Of a stretch of 27,446 bases of DNA, positions 25,117 to 27,446 are shown one piece after another. Where the stretch lies: the NCBI GenBank assembly GCA_038747915.1, contig JBCDJJ010000046.1:1-27446 (forward strand), written 5' to 3'. The stretch is from JBCDAP01 sp038747915. GTDB taxonomy: Bacteria > Planctomycetota > Phycisphaerae > Phycisphaerales > UBA1924. Position numbers and translations under genes: made by a program. Below the pieces are notes generated by a model. The model ran no database searches, was not told where the DNA came from, and saw only the letters and a program-made list of their open reading frames with translations. The number at the start of each line of letters is the position of its first letter. Position 1 is the first letter of the stretch.

Positions 25117-25914
25117 ATGAAGACTGTTATTGGTATTGCTGCAGTTGTCGCGCTTGCCGGCGCCTCGCAGGCCCAGATCCCTGCTGCCGGTCAGCAGTTC
25201 TCGGTGTTCAGCTTCGGTCAGGGCACCATTGATCTCACCAGCACGCTGTACGCCAGCACCGTGTTCCCCGGCTCGGACGATGTCGGCTTCAGCGCGACGC
25301 CCGGCGGCACCGATGCCTCGGACTCGTTCCTCACCTTCGGTGGTCAGCCCCCGGTTGGTGCCGGCAACGGCAGCCGCGCCGGCGATCCGTCCGATGTGAA
25401 CTTCGCTCAGTTCCCCACCACGAACCCCGGCAACTCCTCGGGCTTCAGCAGTGGCAACTCTGAGATCGTCCTCGGCCCGGTGGCCTTCCTCCTGACCGCC
25501 CTTCCCGACGCTGAGAACGAGCTCGCTGAGCTCATCGCCAGCGGCCGTATCGTTTCCTCGAACAACGTCTTCGGCTTCGGTGAGGAGTCGCTCTACCTCG
25601 GCCAGATCACCCAGACCGGCGAGGATCAGACCCTCAGCGGCACCGACCTGGCCGTCACCTTCGCCAACCTCGCCACCGCTGAGGATGCGGGCAGCCTGCT
25701 CGTCGACCTCGTCGATGTCGGCAGCTCGCTCGACGACGGTGAGCTCGTCGAGGGCTACCAGGTGATCGCGATCACCACCAACGGTCAGACCGGCGGCTTC
25801 TCCCCCGGCCCGGCCACCGTGTCGCAGCTCTACCTCGTCGGCTTCGTCCCGACCCCCGGTGCGGCTGGCCTGATCGCCGTCGCTGGTCTCGCTGCGACGC
25901 GTCGCCGTCGCTGA
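25117..25914 (+). CDS. Secreted protein with PEP-CTERM-like tail, twin A
   Basis: 265-residue exported protein of unknown function. Signal peptide 1-20 (VVALAGASQAQ), an acidic cysteine-free body, and a C-terminal tripartite signal: VPTPGA, a short hydrophobic helix (AGLIAVAGLAA) and TRRRR. Such tails resemble PEP-CTERM/MYXO-CTERM sorting signals, which direct surface anchoring or processing. Codon choice is strongly biased to TTC, CTC, AAC, ACC and GGC, hinting at high expression. The second twin 1,174 bp downstream has the same length and near-identical sequence. ATG 25117 is chosen by alignment with that twin and by GGAG 6 nt upstream; ATG 25105, with GAGGT upstream, is the alternative and would add METS. 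Confidence 0.88.
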   Translation: MKTVIGIAAVVALAGASQAQIPAAGQQFSVFSFGQGTIDLTSTLYASTVFPGSDDVGFSATPGGTDASDSFLTFGGQPPVGAGNGSRAGDPSDVNFAQFPTTNPGNSSGFSSGNSEIVLGPVAFLLTALPDAENELAELIASGRIVSSNNVFGFGEESLYLGQITQTGEDQTLSGTDLAVTFANLATAEDAGSLLVDLVDVGSSLDDGELVEGYQVIAITTNGQTGGFSPGPATVSQLYLVGFVPTPGAAGLIAVAGLAATRRRR

Positions 25915-25999
25915 GGCGACCTGACGCCACCGCACTGCTCGTGAGCCCTGTGCTCCCGAGTCTCTGAATCAAGAGTTTTATCTCTGTTTGGATTTCAAA

Positions 26000-26025
26000 C
26001 GGGCAGGTTCGAAAGAGCCTGCCCG
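26000..26025 (+). terminator. Terminator after twin A
   Basis: 11-bp stem (CGGGCAGGTTC with GAGCCTGCCCG, one G-T pair) closed by a GAAA tetraloop and followed by GTTCTT. It sits 86 nt downstream of the stop codon. Confidence 0.7.
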
Positions 26026-26208
26026 GTTCTTGCCCACCTCGTTCCGCTTTGATCGAGCAGGATCAGTCGGAAGCATGAGCGAGAAGGGCCTGGTAAGCGA
26101 TGTGTGTCGACGCACTCTGGCTTGAGGGGTGCGTGTTCGCGCCCCTGCCAGAAAATGTGCTATCTTGGCGGTGAATCCGCTGGTCGCGCTCGCATGCGCC
26201 GGGAGCCG

Positions 26209-26217
26209 TGCTAGTAT
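26209..26217 (+). promoter_or_regulatory. Extended -10 promoter candidate of twin B
   Basis: TGCTAGTAT: a TGn motif directly before the -10 hexamer TAGTAT. No good -35 element lies at the right distance, as expected for an extended -10 promoter. Transcription would start near 26224, leaving a leader of about 67 nt. Confidence 0.45.
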
Positions 26218-26232
26218 CAGGCTTGAAGGAGT

Positions 26233-26253
26233 TCGGCAGAGCCGTTCTGCCGA
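26233..26253 (+). promoter_or_regulatory. Leader hairpin of twin B
   Basis: Perfect 7-bp stem TCGGCAG/CTGCCGA with a 7-nt loop in the predicted 5' leader, 37 nt before the start codon. It could stabilise the mRNA. Twin A has a shorter GAACAGTTC palindrome in a comparable place. Confidence 0.4.
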
Positions 26254-26290
26254 CGGAAGCCTCAGTACACGTCTCCCGGAGTAGATAGAA

Positions 26291-27088
26291 ATGAAGATTG
26301 CCTCTGTTGCTGCTATCGTCGCGCTTGCTGGTGCTGCGCAGGCCCAGGTTCCCGCTGCCGGTCAGCAGTTCTCCGCGTTCACCTTTGGTGAGGGCACTAT
26401 CAACCTGACCAGCACGCTGTACGCCAGCACCGTGTTCCCCGGCTCGGATGATGTCGGCTTCAGCGCGACGCCCGGCGGCACCGATGCCTCGGACTCGTTC
26501 CTCACCTTCGGTGGTCAGCCCCCGGTTGGTGCCGGCAACGGCAGCCGTTTCGGCGATCCGTCCGATGTGAGCTTCGCTCAGTTCCCCACCACGAACCCCG
26601 GCAACGCTTCGGGCTTCAGCAGCGGCAACTCTGAGCTCGTCCTCGGTCCGGTGGCCTTCCTCCTGACCGCCCTTCCCGACGCTGAGAACGAGCTTTCCGA
26701 GCTCATCGCCAGCGGCCGTATCGTCTCCTCGAACAACGTCTTCGGCTTCGGTGAGGAGTCGCTCTACCTCGGCCAGATCACCCAGAACGGCGAGGATCAG
26801 ACCCTCGACGCCTCTGGCCTGACCGTTACCTTCGCCGACCTCGTCACCGCTGAGGACGCGGGCAGCCTGCTCGTCGACCTCGTCGATGTCGGCAGCTCGC
26901 TCGACGACGGTGAGCTCGTCGAGGGCTACCAGGTGATCGCGATCACCACCAACGGCACCACCGGTGGCTTCGCCCCCGGCCCGGCCACCGTGTCGCAGCT
27001 CTACCTCGTCGGCTTCGTCCCGACCCCCGGTGCGGCTGGCCTGATCGCCGTCGCCGGCCTCGCTGCTGCCCGCCGCCGTCGCGGTTGA
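26291..27088 (+). CDS. Secreted protein with PEP-CTERM-like tail, twin B
   Basis: 265-residue paralogue of the gene just upstream, with the same plan: signal peptide (1-19, ALAGAAQAQ), acidic cysteine-free body, then VPTPGA, a hydrophobic stretch and RRRRG. Differences from twin A cluster near the N-terminus and around residues 170-190, while blocks of about 100 bp are identical at the DNA level, including silent positions. The start ATG 26291 has GGAG about 9 nt upstream. Function unknown. A surface or matrix protein is a reasonable guess from export signal, tail and codon bias. No sortase or exosortase gene is present in the window. Confidence 0.88.
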   Translation: MKIASVAAIVALAGAAQAQVPAAGQQFSAFTFGEGTINLTSTLYASTVFPGSDDVGFSATPGGTDASDSFLTFGGQPPVGAGNGSRFGDPSDVSFAQFPTTNPGNASGFSSGNSELVLGPVAFLLTALPDAENELSELIASGRIVSSNNVFGFGEESLYLGQITQNGEDQTLDASGLTVTFADLVTAEDAGSLLVDLVDVGSSLDDGELVEGYQVIAITTNGTTGGFAPGPATVSQLYLVGFVPTPGAAGLIAVAGLAAARRRRG

Positions 27089-27100
27089 GTAGCGTCGAGC

Positions 27101-27118
27101 CACGCTCCTGTGAGCGTG
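27101..27118 (+). terminator. Stem-loop just after twin B
   Basis: Perfect 7-bp stem CACGCTC/GAGCGTG with a CTGT loop, 12 nt after the stop codon. It may protect the 3' end or act with the stronger hairpin downstream. Confidence 0.5.
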
Positions 27119-27136
27119 TCTGACTTCGATATGAAC

Positions 27137-27164
27137 ACGGGCGAGCCCATTCGGGTTCGCCCGT
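27137..27164 (+). terminator. Terminator after twin B
   Basis: 12-bp stem (ACGGGCGAGCCC with GGGTTCGCCCGT, one G-T pair), ATTC loop, followed by TGTCATTT. This is the better transcription end for the twin B transcript. Confidence 0.7.
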
Positions 27165-27281
27165 TGTCATTTACGGGGGATGGAGGAAGATAGGACGACG
27201 AGGAGTTGGGCTGTTGTGCATCTCAAGCAGCAGGTCGGTTGTTGAGCCTGAAAAGGCCTGGCATCCGCCCGATGCCTTCTC
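27165..27281. other. Spacer before the terminal repeat, no gene found
   Basis: 117 bp of moderately GC-rich sequence in which I see no gene, promoter or strong hairpin. Small ORFs crossing it run into the repeat and are not supported. Confidence 0.5.
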
Positions 27282-27446
27282 GAGCAGACCAAGTCAACTC
27301 GTCTTGCCAGTCTCAGCGGTGGATCGACCGACTCCGGGACTTGGGTGCCACTGGCGGCTTGCCCGCCAGTGTTCAAGGGCTTTGGCGTTCGCACTGGTGG
27401 GCAAGCCACCAGTGGCACCCGCGACGAATTGACTTGGAACGCACTA
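27282..27446 (-). repeat. Palindromic interspersed repeat, copy 3 (right edge, inverted)
   Basis: Reverse complement of the copy at the left edge. Over about 160 bases I count three differences (copy 1 positions 84, 101 and 140). The inner inverted pair is CCAAGTCAACTCGTC at 27289-27303 and GACGAATTGACTTGG at 27423-27437. Both internal stem-loops are intact. The window ends exactly at the element's terminal TA. Confidence 0.92.

Larger units (their letters stand above)
25915..26290. other. Spacer between the twin genes
   Basis: 376 bp with no gene. It holds a terminator hairpin (26000-26025), a candidate extended -10 (26209-26217) and a leader hairpin (26233-26253). It is not visibly similar to the region upstream of the first twin, so the duplication as now seen is limited to the coding part. 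I see nothing recognisable between 26030 and 26200. Confidence 0.6.

Noticed and set aside
24898..27103. Two similar minus-strand ORFs of about 345 codons opposite the twin genes
   Set aside because: They resemble each other only because the twins do. They are antisense shadows, without signal, motif or ribosome binding site.
27167..27432. ORFs on both strands across repeat copy 3
   Set aside because: They arise from the palindromic repeat and lack ribosome binding sites or any family resemblance.
1..27446. Composite transposon bounded by the inverted terminal repeats
   Set aside because: No transposase or integrase gene is inside, and the content is mostly ordinary chromosomal genes (RNase R, T2SS). 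A contig ending in repeats explains the ends more simply.

Overview
The window looks like a piece of a high-GC chromosome from the Planctomycetota, most likely a Phycisphaerae-type lineage. Three things point there: secreted proteins with C-terminal dockerin-like tails (CPGD...DGDGD and an EPFAVLDAFD...FTGGC type), proteins ending in a VPTPGA/hydrophobic/RRRR sorting signal, and a type II secretion (T2SS) cluster with unusual gene architecture. This assignment is an inference from domain style; there is no rRNA or other marker gene here. I saw no tRNA, rRNA, CRISPR array, transposase or integrase.

Layout. (1) 1-2280: a broken secreted FG-GAP beta-propeller/Ig/dockerin-like gene lying between two copies of a roughly 165-bp palindromic repeat. 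(2) 2278-5108, minus strand: RNase R followed by a small DUF2164 protein. (3) 5221-6522, plus: a Y-family DNA polymerase, divergent from RNase R. (4) 6583-9287, minus: a BtuF-like binding protein and a secreted glucose/sorbosone dehydrogenase-like protein. (5) 9391-22725, plus: a T2SS cluster in the order gspD, gspE, then (after an oppositely oriented GH43-like glycosidase gene) gspF, gspG, a GspI-like pseudopilin, gspJ-like, gspK-like, gspC/PilP-like, gspL-like, gspM/PilO-like and a TPR lipoprotein. Many of these genes overlap by 4 bp (ATGA or GTGA), so they are probably translationally coupled. (6) 22897-24840: a large secreted protein with a duplicated dockerin-like tail. (7) 25117-27088: two tandem, near-identical 265-aa secreted proteins with PEP-CTERM-like tails, each with its own promoter-like and terminator-like elements. 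(8) 27282-27446: a third copy of the repeat, inverted and almost identical to the one at position 1.

How the genes may work together. The T2SS genes supply an outer-membrane secretin, an ATPase, an inner-membrane platform and a pseudopilus. Around them are secreted proteins of several tail classes and two putative sugar-active enzymes, so the region can be read as an export locus with nearby candidate cargo. That link rests on proximity only.

The first and last ~165 bases are inverted copies of the same repeat, so the window may be a complete assembly contig that ended inside repeats.
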